Positions 6,750 through 14,330 of a DNA stretch of 14,330 nt are shown one piece after another. Every line of letters begins with the position of its first letter. Position 1 is the first letter of the stretch. Source of the stretch: Actinomycetota bacterium (GTDB lineage Bacteria > Actinomycetota > Actinomycetes > Nanopelagicales > Nanopelagicaceae); the NCBI GenBank assembly GCA_009703165.1, contig WLGP01000006.1, forward strand, positions 1 to 14,330. Reading direction: 5' to 3'. The notes under the pieces were generated by a model. The model saw only the letters and a list, made by a program, of their open reading frames with translations. It was not told where the DNA came from and did not search any database. The translations under genes were made by a program, and so were the position numbers.

Positions 6750-7694
6750 TTACATTCCTTCATCTCGATGGGCATAGCCAACGGCATCCTTGATCGACGA
6801 GAAACCACGGGCAAGAAGAAGCGCTGCAAGCTCTCGTTGAATACGTGGAATTGCGGTGGGATCTCCAAAACTTGCAGTTCCGACGGAGACTCCAGATGCA
6901 CCGGCAAGTATCAGCTCTAGCGCATCGCGACCGGATGAAACCCCACCCATACCTAAGATTGGAACATCCGGCATAGCGCTATGGACTTGATAGATAGCGC
7001 GGACAGCAACTGGTCGAATGGCAGGGCCAGATAAGCCACCAGTTTTTCCACCTAAATGCGGCTTCATTGTGTCGAGATTAATCACCATTCCAAGCACTGT
7101 GTTGATAAGTGCAAGTCCATCTGCTCCAGCATCGACAACAGCGCTAGCGATACTGGTGATATCTGTAACGTCAGGGGTTAACTTTGCGATAATGGGAATC
7201 TCTCCCCCGATAATCTTTCGTACACCATCGATTGCTCGCGCCGAACTCTCTCTTTCGCAGGCAAAGACCATTCCGCGATTTTCAACATTGGGACAAGAAA
7301 TATTTACTTCTAAAGCGCTAATTCCAGGCACTGCACGAACTTTTCTCGCCAGCATTGCGTATTCATCGGTTGTTTCACCCGCAATAGAGACGATTACCTT
7401 TGCGCCTCGCTCCAGAAGCCATGGGACATCATTGGCAAGGAAGTGATCAATTCCAGGACCTTGTAGACCAATCGAATTCAACATTCCTGAGGGCGTTTCA
7501 GCCATTCTCGGAGTTGGTCGCCCGTGGCGAGCCTTATTCATAACCGACTTGGTGACTACTGCACCTATTTCGCGAAGATCAAAGAATTGCGAGAGCTCTT
7601 TACCCGAGCTGGCACAACCACTTGCCGTAAATATTGGTGCAGGAAACCAAGCGTTACCTAGCGTCGTTGATAGATCTATGACCTGATTGCTCAT
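6750..7694 (-). CDS. pyrD: Dihydroorotate dehydrogenase B (NAD+), catalytic subunit
   Basis: FMN-containing subunit that oxidises dihydroorotate to orotate and passes electrons to PyrK. It is 314 residues from the ATG at 7694, a typical class 1B length. Visible motifs are VVTKS (47-51), LNSIGLQGPG (72-81), NISCPNV (131-137, with Cys134 as the class 1 catalytic base where class 2 has Ser), KLTPDVTDI (171-179), INTVLGM (197-203), GGLSGPAIRP (219-228) and the phosphate-binding LGMGGVSSGRDA (247-258). The ATG overlaps the pyrK stop in ATGA, which fixes the start; the frame is open up to 7772 but that stretch is inside pyrK. No N-terminal membrane helix is seen, as expected for the soluble class. 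The catalytic Cys and adjacent pyrK both support class 1B. Confidence 0.96.
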   Translation of the reverse strand: MSNQVIDLSTTLGNAWFPAPIFTASGCASSGKELSQFFDLREIGAVVTKSVMNKARHGRPTPRMAETPSGMLNSIGLQGPGIDHFLANDVPWLLERGAKVIVSIAGETTDEYAMLARKVRAVPGISALEVNISCPNVENRGMVFACERESSARAIDGVRKIIGGEIPIIAKLTPDVTDITSIASAVVDAGADGLALINTVLGMVINLDTMKPHLGGKTGGLSGPAIRPVAVRAIYQVHSAMPDVPILGMGGVSSGRDALELILAGASGVSVGTASFGDPTAIPRIQRELAALLLARGFSSIKDAVGYAHRDEGM

Positions 7695-8542
7695 GAATGA
7701 ACCGCCGGCGGTACTTTGCCCACAACATCCCAGGCGACGGTACTTCCATCCATTACAGGGCCATCGATACATGAGCGCAGCATCGAGATCGAGTCGTCAT
7801 CGTTCTTCACAGGAAGAACGCAGGTCATACAGATACCAATTCCGCACGCCATTGATTCTTCAACTGCGCATTGATGGACAACATCGGTACCTTCAGTCAA
7901 TTCTGAGATAGCCCGTAACATCGACATAGGGCCACAGGAATAGATCACATCAACGGCGCCTTGAGCAAGAAGATCCCTAATTGGTGCAGTTACTCGACCA
8001 CTCTCACCCATCGACCCATCTTCGGTATAAATCTTCAGTGTGGAGGCGCTTCGCTTACCTTCGAGCGGAGCATAGATCTTGCTTCCGGTACTAGCACCGA
8101 GCAACATATCGACTCTACAACCGCGAGCTTTAAGAACCTCTGCCAATCCAAAAAGGGGTGCAGATCCATAACCACCACCAACTAGAAGTGCATTTACAGG
8201 CTGAGTTGGAATGCCAAATGGCTTTCCAAGAGGGGCGACGATATCAATCTCGCTTCCTTCGCTCTGTTCACATAACCAACGCGAACCAGAGCCATGAGGG
8301 GCGACGATCAACTCCATCGCTCCACCTGATGCGCTGCCATGAGTAATTCGAGAGATTGCAAACGCTCGTCGTAGAACCATTCTGGAAGAGTCCCCGCCGA
8401 CTGAGATGGCGACGAAGTTTCCTGGCTTACAGACTGAGGCAAGATCGCCGATCGCTAGCAGTATCTGGTGATAAGCACCCACGCGTTTATTGCTCAGAAT
8501 GGTCGCGTTGATCTGCGTTGCGCTCTTATTGATCGTGCTCAT
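7691..8542 (-). CDS. pyrK: Dihydroorotate dehydrogenase B (NAD+), electron transfer subunit
   Basis: FAD and [2Fe-2S] subunit carrying electrons from PyrD to NAD+. It is 283 residues. A ferredoxin-reductase-like FAD barrel occupies about 8-110, with RRAFAIS (58-64) as the flavin-binding motif and APLGKPFG (103-110). The nucleotide-binding fold begins at [12 protein letters not shown] (119-130), and YSCGPMSML (201-209) is the usual C-terminal NAD-site element. The iron-sulphur ligands are Cys233, Cys238, Cys241 and Cys258 (C-x4-C-x2-C-x16-C) in [11 protein letters not shown] and the following loop. The ATG at 8542 overlaps the carB stop in ATGA, and its own TGA overlaps pyrD, so all three are probably translationally coupled. 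PyrK is absent from the pyr clusters of Mycobacterium and Streptomyces, which use the quinone-linked class 2 enzyme. Confidence 0.96.
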   Translation of the reverse strand: MSTINKSATQINATILSNKRVGAYHQILLAIGDLASVCKPGNFVAISVGGDSSRMVLRRAFAISRITHGSASGGAMELIVAPHGSGSRWLCEQSEGSEIDIVAPLGKPFGIPTQPVNALLVGGGYGSAPLFGLAEVLKARGCRVDMLLGASTGSKIYAPLEGKRSASTLKIYTEDGSMGESGRVTAPIRDLLAQGAVDVIYSCGPMSMLRAISELTEGTDVVHQCAVEESMACGIGICMTCVLPVKNDDDSISMLRSCIDGPVMDGSTVAWDVVGKVPPAVHS

Positions 8543-11500
8543 TGCGTTACAGGCCTATCGCTTAACCAATCTTGGATGGGACGAACCCCTAATTCTCCAG
8601 ACTGTAACACTTTGATTCCTTCAACTGCTGCGCTAAAGCCAGCTGTCGTTGTAATACATGGAATAGAGCGTTGAATCGCCGCAGTGCGAATCGCCCACCC
8701 ATCTGCACGTGTTCCACGCCCAACTGGGGTGTTGATTACTAAATCAATCTCTCCCCCATTGAGAAGATCAACGATCGTCTTCTCTCCGTAAGGTCCGAGC
8801 CCTTCAGATGCTTTACGGACTCGACTTGTGAGAACGCCATGGAGGGCAAGGAAATCGGCAGTTCCTGCTGTTGCAAAGAGTGTGAATCCAAGTCGAGAGA
8901 GCGCCTGCGCTGGTGCGATCCCATCATTCTTATCTTTATCGGCAAGGGAGATAAAGATAGTTCCAGACTTTGGAAGTGAGCCAAATGCGCTGATCTGGCT
9001 CTTGGCATAACTTGCGCCAAATGTTGCCGAAATGCCCATTACCTCACCTGTGGATCGCATCTCTGGACCAAGTACTGCATCAACGCCACGTCCATCACTA
9101 CGTCTAAAGCGATTCCAAGGAAGAACAGCCTCTTTGACTGAGATTCCCTTAGCAACTCCATCGCCTGTGGCAGGAAGAGTTCCATCCTCACGGAGAGAGG
9201 CGATCGTTGAGCCAAGTGAGATGCGCGCAGCAGCTTTGGCTAAAGGAACACCTGTTGCCTTTGAAACAAAGGGTACGGTTCTAGATGCACGTGGATTTGC
9301 TTCCAGCACATAAAGTTGATCTGCGGCAAGAGCGAATTGAATATTGATCAAGCCACGAACACCGACGCCCTGAGCAATCTTAAGTGTTGCTTCGCGGATC
9401 GCGATGGCTTGCTGGGAAGTTACGGTCATTGCGGGGAGCACACACGCGCTATCTCCTGAGTGAATTCCCGCCTCTTCAATATGTTCCATCACTCCACCAA
9501 GAAATAGCTCATCTCCATCGTAGAGTGCATCAACATCGATTTCAATTGCGCTATCCAAGAATCTATCAACTAAGACCGGATGATCTGGAGTGATATCTGT
9601 AGCGCGAGAGATAAATGATGAGAGCGCGGCATCGTCGTAGACGATCTCCATTCCCCGACCACCGAGCACAAATGATGGACGAACTAGGACGGGATAGCCG
9701 ATCCTGCTTGCAATCTCTAGCGCCTGCATCTGCGATGAGGCCATGCCGAATTCAGGGGCAACAAGTCCCACAGATGCGAGAACTTCACCGAAGGCTCCGC
9801 GCTCTTCTGCAAGGTTAATTGCTTCTGGACTTGTTCCCAGAATTGTTACACCTGCAGCTTTGAGCCCGGCGGCAAGTCCGAGAGGAGTCTGTCCGCCCAA
9901 TTGTGTAATAACGCCTAAGACAGGACCAGCTATTGTCTCAGCGTGAATAACTTCAAGGACATCTTCAAGTGTGAGTGGTTCAAAATAGAGACGATCGCTC
10001 GTGTCGTAATCGGTCGAGACAGTCTCTGGATTGCAATTGATCATAATCGTCTCATACCCAGCCTCACGCAAAGTAAATGATGCATGTACGCAGGAATAAT
10101 CAAATTCAATTCCTTGGCCGATACGGTTCGGACCACTTCCTAAGATGATAACTGCCGGCTTTGTCCGGCTCTTTACTTCACTCTCTTCTTCATAACTTGA
10201 GTAGTAGTAAGGCGTAAACGCTTCAAACTCTGCCGCACACGTATCGACGGTCTTATAGACAGGTCGAACATTCAAATGTGTTCTAATTTTTCGGACATCT
10301 TCTTCAGTGCTTCCTCGAAGGGCGGCGATCTGGGAATCTGAGAAGCCAAATTCCTTTGCAAAACGAAGGGCCTCTGTTGTCAGTTCACCAGGTTGAGCGA
10401 TCTCTCTAGCAGCATCGTTGATCGCGCAGATTTGTGTGAGGAACCAACGATCAATCTTGGTGAGGGCGTAGACCTCTTCGACACTTTTGCCGGCCCATAA
10501 AACTTGCTGTACTTGTTGCAATCGATACTCAGTAGGGGTTGCAATTTTGCTCATCAACGCTTGGGTCTTCACTTCGGTTACATCAAGTGGGAAGGTAAAG
10601 ATCGCCTCTTTCCGCTCGAGAGAACGCAGGGACTTCATCAGAGCCTCAGGGAAAGATCGTCCGATAGCCATCGCCTCTCCGACAGATTTCATGGTCGTAG
10701 TCAGGCGTGGATCGGCATCTTGGAACTTCTCAAAGGCAAAACGCGGGGCCTTAACCACAACGTAATCAAGGGTTGGCTCAAAGGATGCTGGAGTTACCTT
10801 CGTAATGTCATTTTGAATCTCATCGAGTGTGTAACCGATCGCTAACTTCGTCGCAATCTTCGCGATGGGAAAACCTGTCGCTTTTGAAGCAAGTGCGCTC
10901 GAACGCGAGACGCGAGGATTCATCTCGATAACGATGATTCGACCATTATCTGGATTAACGGCGAATTGGATATTGCAACCACCTGTTGCTACACCCACCT
11001 CTCGAATAATCGAGATTGAGAGATTGCGCAACTTCTGAAATTCAACATCGGTCAGCGTCAGCGCTGGAGCCACAGTGATTGAATCGCCGGTGTGCACTCC
11101 CATTGGATCAATGTTTTCAATGGAACAGACAATGACGACGTTATCGCGTGAGTCACGCATAACCTCGAGCTCGTATTCTTTCCAACCAATAATTGACTCT
11201 TCTAGGAGAACTTCAGAGGTTGGACTATGTCGCAAACCTGCGCCAGCAATCTGATGGAGCGCCGCCTCATCAAAGGCGATTCCCGAGCCAAGACCGCCCA
11301 TTGTGAAGGAAGGTCGGATCACCACAGGATAGTTAAGAATCTTTACCGCTTCCAAAACTTCATCCATGGTGTGGCAGATGACTGATTTAGCCGACTCTCC
11401 CCCGACCTTCTCAACAATTGTTCTGAAGATTTCGCGATTTTCTCCGCGCTCAATCGCATCAACATCTGCGCCAATGAGCTTTACTCCATAGCGATCAAGA

Positions 11501-11820
11501 GTTCCTGCTTGGAATAGTCCAATTGCGGCATTGAGAGCAGTCTGTCCACCTAAGGTGGCAAGAACTGCATCTGGGCGCTCTTTGGCGATAATGCGCTCGA
11601 TAAATTCAGGAGTGATCGGTTCGATATATGTTGCATCTGCAAACTCTGGATCGGTCATGATTGTCGCTGGATTAGAGTTAACAAGAACGACGCGGATTCC
11701 TTCTGCGCGTAGAACGCGACAAGCCTGTGTACCTGAGTAATCAAACTCGCAGGCTTGGCCGATAACGATCGGACCAGAACCGATGACGAGAACGCTCTTA
11801 ATCGATGGATCTAAAGGCAT
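8539..11820 (-). CDS. carB: Carbamoyl phosphate synthetase large subunit
   Basis: Makes carbamoyl phosphate from bicarbonate, two ATP and the ammonia passed from CarA; the product feeds pyrimidine and arginine synthesis. It is 1093 residues, close to the E. coli length of 1073. The first half has [18 protein letters not shown] (13-30) and an ATP-grasp with GGLGSGIAF (175-183) and [12 protein letters not shown] (299-310). An oligomerisation region spans roughly 400-550. The second, duplicated half begins at [17 protein letters not shown] (560-576). A C-terminal MGS-like regulatory domain (about 952-1093) has [10 protein letters not shown] (982-991 approx.) and [12 protein letters not shown], the region that binds UMP in known enzymes. 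The ATG at 11820 is two bases after the carA stop, with AGGG seven bases upstream inside the end of carA. Confidence 0.98.
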   Translation of the reverse strand: MPLDPSIKSVLVIGSGPIVIGQACEFDYSGTQACRVLRAEGIRVVLVNSNPATIMTDPEFADATYIEPITPEFIERIIAKERPDAVLATLGGQTALNAAIGLFQAGTLDRYGVKLIGADVDAIERGENREIFRTIVEKVGGESAKSVICHTMDEVLEAVKILNYPVVIRPSFTMGGLGSGIAFDEAALHQIAGAGLRHSPTSEVLLEESIIGWKEYELEVMRDSRDNVVIVCSIENIDPMGVHTGDSITVAPALTLTDVEFQKLRNLSISIIREVGVATGGCNIQFAVNPDNGRIIVIEMNPRVSRSSALASKATGFPIAKIATKLAIGYTLDEIQNDITKVTPASFEPTLDYVVVKAPRFAFEKFQDADPRLTTTMKSVGEAMAIGRSFPEALMKSLRSLERKEAIFTFPLDVTEVKTQALMSKIATPTEYRLQQVQQVLWAGKSVEEVYALTKIDRWFLTQICAINDAAREIAQPGELTTEALRFAKEFGFSDSQIAALRGSTEEDVRKIRTHLNVRPVYKTVDTCAAEFEAFTPYYYSSYEEESEVKSRTKPAVIILGSGPNRIGQGIEFDYSCVHASFTLREAGYETIMINCNPETVSTDYDTSDRLYFEPLTLEDVLEVIHAETIAGPVLGVITQLGGQTPLGLAAGLKAAGVTILGTSPEAINLAEERGAFGEVLASVGLVAPEFGMASSQMQALEIASRIGYPVLVRPSFVLGGRGMEIVYDDAALSSFISRATDITPDHPVLVDRFLDSAIEIDVDALYDGDELFLGGVMEHIEEAGIHSGDSACVLPAMTVTSQQAIAIREATLKIAQGVGVRGLINIQFALAADQLYVLEANPRASRTVPFVSKATGVPLAKAAARISLGSTIASLREDGTLPATGDGVAKGISVKEAVLPWNRFRRSDGRGVDAVLGPEMRSTGEVMGISATFGASYAKSQISAFGSLPKSGTIFISLADKDKNDGIAPAQALSRLGFTLFATAGTADFLALHGVLTSRVRKASEGLGPYGEKTIVDLLNGGEIDLVINTPVGRGTRADGWAIRTAAIQRSIPCITTTAGFSAAVEGIKVLQSGELGVRPIQDWLSDRPVTQ

Positions 11821-11822
11821 GT

Positions 11823-12947
11823 CTACACCCTGCCTTTCTGAGGATATTTCTCCATGATTGCTACAAATTGATCGAAGAGATAGGCAGCATCATGCGGACC
11901 GGCTGCTGCCTCTGGGTGATACTGAACGCTGAAGGCTCCACGTTCAAGCAGCTCAAGACCTTCAACAACATCGTCATTGAGACATGTGTGCGTTACCCGT
12001 CCAGGACCAAAGACAGTTGTGAACTCGCCATCGATAGGCGCTTTAATTGCAAAGCCGTGGTTATGAGAAGTGATCTCAACCTTGTTATTGCGACGATCGA
12101 TCACTGGTTGGTTGATTCCGCGATGACCAAATTGCAACTTATATGTTTCAAAACCAAGTGCGCGACCGAGGATCTGGTGACCAAAGCAGATCCCAAAGAC
12201 TGGAATTTCTTCTGTCAGGATCTCACGTACAAGGTTGACGGTATCTGTCATCGTTGCAGGATCGCCAGGGCCATTCGATAGGAAGACTCCATCAGGCTGG
12301 AGGGCCATAATCTCTTCAAAGGTCGTCTTATAGGGAAGCACATGGGTTGTAATCCCACGTTCTGCCATGGCCCGCGGAGTTGCTCCTTTAATTCCAAGAT
12401 CGATCGCGGCTACGGTAAATCTCTTCTCTCCAATTGCATGCACTACATATGGGACAGGTGTGGAGACATCTTCGCTTAAGAATGCGCCGGTCATTTGAGC
12501 GCTCTTTCGTACCTCAATGACCATCTCTTCACGCGTGAGATCTAGATCAGAGAAGATGCCAACTCGCATTGCACCGCGATCACGTAGATGGCGAGTAATG
12601 GCACGCGTATCAACCCCGGAAATTCCAACAATATTCTGTTCAACCATGACATCGGCAAGAGTTGCCTCGCTTCGCCAATTGCTTGTAATCGGTGAAGGAT
12701 TTCTCACAACAAAACCTGCAACCCAGATCTTTGAACTCTCGTTATCGAAGGTATTCATGCCGGTATTTCCAATATGCGGAGCGGTCATGACAACAACCTG
12801 GCGGTGGTACGACGGGTCTGTCATGGTCTCTTGATATCCAGTCATACCTGTTTGAAAGACCGCTTCACCGAAGGTGCGACCAGTGGCGCCCCAACTCTTT
12901 CCCTCAAAGATCCGACCGTCATCGAGTACGAGATATGCCTTACTCAT
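11823..12947 (-). CDS. carA: Carbamoyl phosphate synthetase small subunit (glutaminase)
   Basis: Hydrolyses glutamine and channels ammonia to CarB. It is 374 residues. The N-terminal CarA-specific domain (about 1-150) has [14 protein letters not shown] (34-47) and [15 protein letters not shown] (108-122). The C-terminal class I glutamine amidotransferase domain has FLSNGPGDP (222-230), the nucleophile Cys254 in GICFGHQ (252-258), SHNHGFAI (294-301), and His344/Glu346 in QYHPE, completing the catalytic triad. The ATG overlaps the pyrC stop in ATGA. AAGGGA lies seven bases upstream inside pyrC, a strong ribosome binding site. Mycobacterium and Streptomyces carry an extra small gene between pyrC and carA; here it is absent. 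Confidence 0.98.
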   Translation of the reverse strand: MSKAYLVLDDGRIFEGKSWGATGRTFGEAVFQTGMTGYQETMTDPSYHRQVVVMTAPHIGNTGMNTFDNESSKIWVAGFVVRNPSPITSNWRSEATLADVMVEQNIVGISGVDTRAITRHLRDRGAMRVGIFSDLDLTREEMVIEVRKSAQMTGAFLSEDVSTPVPYVVHAIGEKRFTVAAIDLGIKGATPRAMAERGITTHVLPYKTTFEEIMALQPDGVFLSNGPGDPATMTDTVNLVREILTEEIPVFGICFGHQILGRALGFETYKLQFGHRGINQPVIDRRNNKVEITSHNHGFAIKAPIDGEFTTVFGPGRVTHTCLNDDVVEGLELLERGAFSVQYHPEAAAGPHDAAYLFDQFVAIMEKYPQKGRV

Positions 12948-14257
12948 GCACTCTTCCCTTCTGGACGGATCGAGTCAGAGTAGACCAAGCGACCGTGGAA
13001 GAAGGTAGCAACCACTGCTGCCGAAAACTCCATTCCATGGAAGGGAGTATTGCGGGATTTAGAGAGTAATTGATCGCGATCCACGCGGTAAGGCGCCTTG
13101 GGGTTGATCACAGTGATGTGAGCTGGAGCGCCAACAGCCAGCTCGCGGCCATGGTCTGCATATCCACCTATCCGTGCAGGAGCCGTACTCATGCGATTCT
13201 GGAGATCGCTCCAGCTCATCAATCCTGTCTCGATCATGGTTGCATAGACGATAGAGAGTGCATGTTCCAAACCAAGCATGCCAAATGCCGCTACTTGCCA
13301 TTCACACTCTTTGCTCTCAACAGGATGTGGCGCGTGATCTGTTGCCACGATATCAATCGTGCCATCTGCAAGGCCTTGGCGAAGTGCCATTACATCTTCT
13401 TGCGTACGCAGTGGTGGATTAACTTTGAATATCGGATCGTAAGAGCGCGCGCTCTCATCAGTGAGTAGTAAGTGATGTGGAGTTACTTCTGCAGTGACAT
13501 CGATCCCACGTGCCTTTGCCCAGCGAATAATCTCTACACCGCCGGCTGTAGTCAGGTGGCAGATATGAAGTCTGGCGCCTACATGCTCTGCAAGCAGGAC
13601 ATCGCGAGCGATAATCGCCTCTTCAGCAACAGCGGGCCAACCTTTTAAGCCAAGGATCGAACTGACGATTCCCTCATTCATCTGTGATCCAGCAGTCAGC
13701 GCTGGTTCTTGTGCATGCTGGGCTATAACTCCGCCAAACTTCTTTACATACTCAAGTGCCCTGCGCATCACCAATGGATCGCTCACGCAATTACCATCAT
13801 CGCTAAAGACACGAACACGAGCTGCAGAATCTGCCATCGCGCCAATTTCAGCAAGCACCTTTCCTTCAATACCTTGCGTTACAGCGCCGATAGGAAAGAC
13901 ATCAAGCAGGCCAGCGCTCTCTCCTAATCGGAAAACTTGCTCAACGACACCTGCGGTATCGGCTACTGGTGATGTATTTGCCATCGCAGAGAGGGCAACA
14001 TAGCCACCCTTAACTCCTGCACGTGAACCAGAAAGCACGGTCTCTGAATCTTCACGACCAGGTTCGCGTAGATGGGTATGCAGATCTACAAGTCCTGCCA
14101 TTACAATCATGCCTTGCGCATTGATGACATGCGCATCTGCGGCATTGAGTTTTTCACCGACTGCTGTGATTACGCCATCTTCAATCAGAATATCGCGCAG
14201 GGTTCCATCAGCCAGTGTTCCTCCGCTGATGATTGTTCTCTTCATCTCAGTACTCAT
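12944..14257 (-). CDS. pyrC: Dihydroorotase, class I
   Basis: Cyclises carbamoyl aspartate to dihydroorotate. It is 437 residues in the amidohydrolase superfamily. The metal ligands are readable: His60 and His62 in DLHTHLREPG, Asp153 in FSDDG (bridging Asp of class I enzymes), His181 in AQHAQ, His234 in HICHLT, and the catalytic Asp307 in ATDHAPH. TPHHLLLTD (259-267) and FKVNPPLR (277-284) also match class I. The ATG at 14257 directly abuts the pyrB stop (TAAATG), with GGG seven bases upstream. A second in-frame ATG lies at codon 5 (14245), so the start could be four residues later. Both reading order and motifs support a role with the adjoining pyrB. Confidence 0.97.
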   Translation of the reverse strand: MSTEMKRTIISGGTLADGTLRDILIEDGVITAVGEKLNAADAHVINAQGMIVMAGLVDLHTHLREPGREDSETVLSGSRAGVKGGYVALSAMANTSPVADTAGVVEQVFRLGESAGLLDVFPIGAVTQGIEGKVLAEIGAMADSAARVRVFSDDGNCVSDPLVMRRALEYVKKFGGVIAQHAQEPALTAGSQMNEGIVSSILGLKGWPAVAEEAIIARDVLLAEHVGARLHICHLTTAGGVEIIRWAKARGIDVTAEVTPHHLLLTDESARSYDPIFKVNPPLRTQEDVMALRQGLADGTIDIVATDHAPHPVESKECEWQVAAFGMLGLEHALSIVYATMIETGLMSWSDLQNRMSTAPARIGGYADHGRELAVGAPAHITVINPKAPYRVDRDQLLSKSRNTPFHGMEFSAAVVATFFHGRLVYSDSIRPEGKSA

Positions 14258-14330
14258 TTATGCACCCGCTTCAATCGAGGTATCGCCGGCAAGGAGAAGG
14301 TAGAGAATTGCCATGCGTACGCTTACGCCA
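14258..14330 (-). CDS. pyrB: Aspartate carbamoyltransferase, C-terminal end only
   Basis: Only the last 23 codons and a TAA stop are inside the window. The reverse-strand reading ends with GVSVRMAILYLLLAG and a short tail, which resembles the C-terminal helix of the PyrB catalytic chain (typically with VxVRMAxL). PyrB joins aspartate and carbamoyl phosphate and is the usual upstream neighbour of pyrC in actinobacteria. The identification rests on this short match and the position; the active site lies off the right edge. Confidence 0.8.
   Translation of the reverse strand, partial: GVSVRMAILYLLLAGDTSIEAGA

Noticed and set aside
7018..7446. 142-codon plus-strand open frame opposite pyrD
   Set aside because: Antisense shadow of a well-conserved gene; low-complexity composition and no own start signal.
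7695..7772. Longer pyrD start at 7772
   Set aside because: The extra residues fall inside pyrK including its C-terminus and resemble no PyrD N-terminus; the ATG in the ATGA overlap at 7694 gives the normal length.
11805..12281. 158-codon plus-strand open frame opposite carA
   Set aside because: It lies wholly antisense to a gene with complete catalytic motifs, its protein resembles nothing, and similar open frames appear opposite most genes here.
1..14330. tRNA, rRNA, CRISPR, insertion sequence or phage attachment site
   Set aside because: The window is covered by conserved genes end to end; no repeated spacers, inverted repeats, integrase or transposase frames were seen.

Overview
The window is a densely packed stretch of core metabolism from what looks like a low-GC, streamlined actinobacterium. 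All 13 genes lie on the minus strand, so transcription runs from high to low coordinates. The assignment to Actinobacteria rests on gene order (pyrB-pyrC-carA-carB-pyrF-mihF/gmk-rpoZ-coaBC-metK-priA), on an mIHF-type nucleoid protein beside guanylate kinase, and on a PriA lacking its helicase motifs. By eye the base composition is a little under 50% GC. With the near absence of intergenic DNA, this suggests a freshwater planktonic lineage such as the acI/Nanopelagicales group. That last placement is inference.

In direction of transcription: positions 14330-6028 hold the de novo pyrimidine (UMP) block: the tail of pyrB (aspartate carbamoyltransferase), pyrC (dihydroorotase), carA and carB (carbamoyl phosphate synthetase), pyrK and pyrD (NAD-linked dihydroorotate dehydrogenase, class 1B) and pyrF (OMP decarboxylase). 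Together these cover every step from glutamine and bicarbonate to UMP except orotate phosphoribosyltransferase (pyrE), which is not here. Positions 6007-4824 hold an mIHF-guanylate kinase fusion gene and rpoZ (RNA polymerase omega). Positions 4807-502 hold coaBC (coenzyme A synthesis), metK (S-adenosylmethionine synthetase) and priA (replication restart). Positions 481-1 hold the start of def (peptide deformylase), cut by the window edge.

Gene junctions are extremely tight: three ATGA overlaps (pyrC/carA, carB/pyrK, pyrK/pyrD), one direct abutment (pyrB/pyrC), and gaps of 2-21 bases elsewhere. The largest gap is 52-53 bases, between gmk and rpoZ. No RNA gene, terminator, insertion sequence, CRISPR array or long repeat is visible. 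There is no gene-free stretch above about 55 bases. The promoter and any PyrR-type control of the pyrimidine genes must lie beyond the right edge.

No hidden novel system was found; this is housekeeping DNA. The points most worth checking are the in-frame fusion of the mIHF DNA-binding protein to guanylate kinase, with a perfect internal Shine-Dalgarno sequence at the joint, and the PyrK/PyrD-1B/type-1 PyrF set inside an otherwise classical actinobacterial cluster. Lesser points are an excess of GATC, a preference for TAG stops, and possible leaderless starts at def and gmk.
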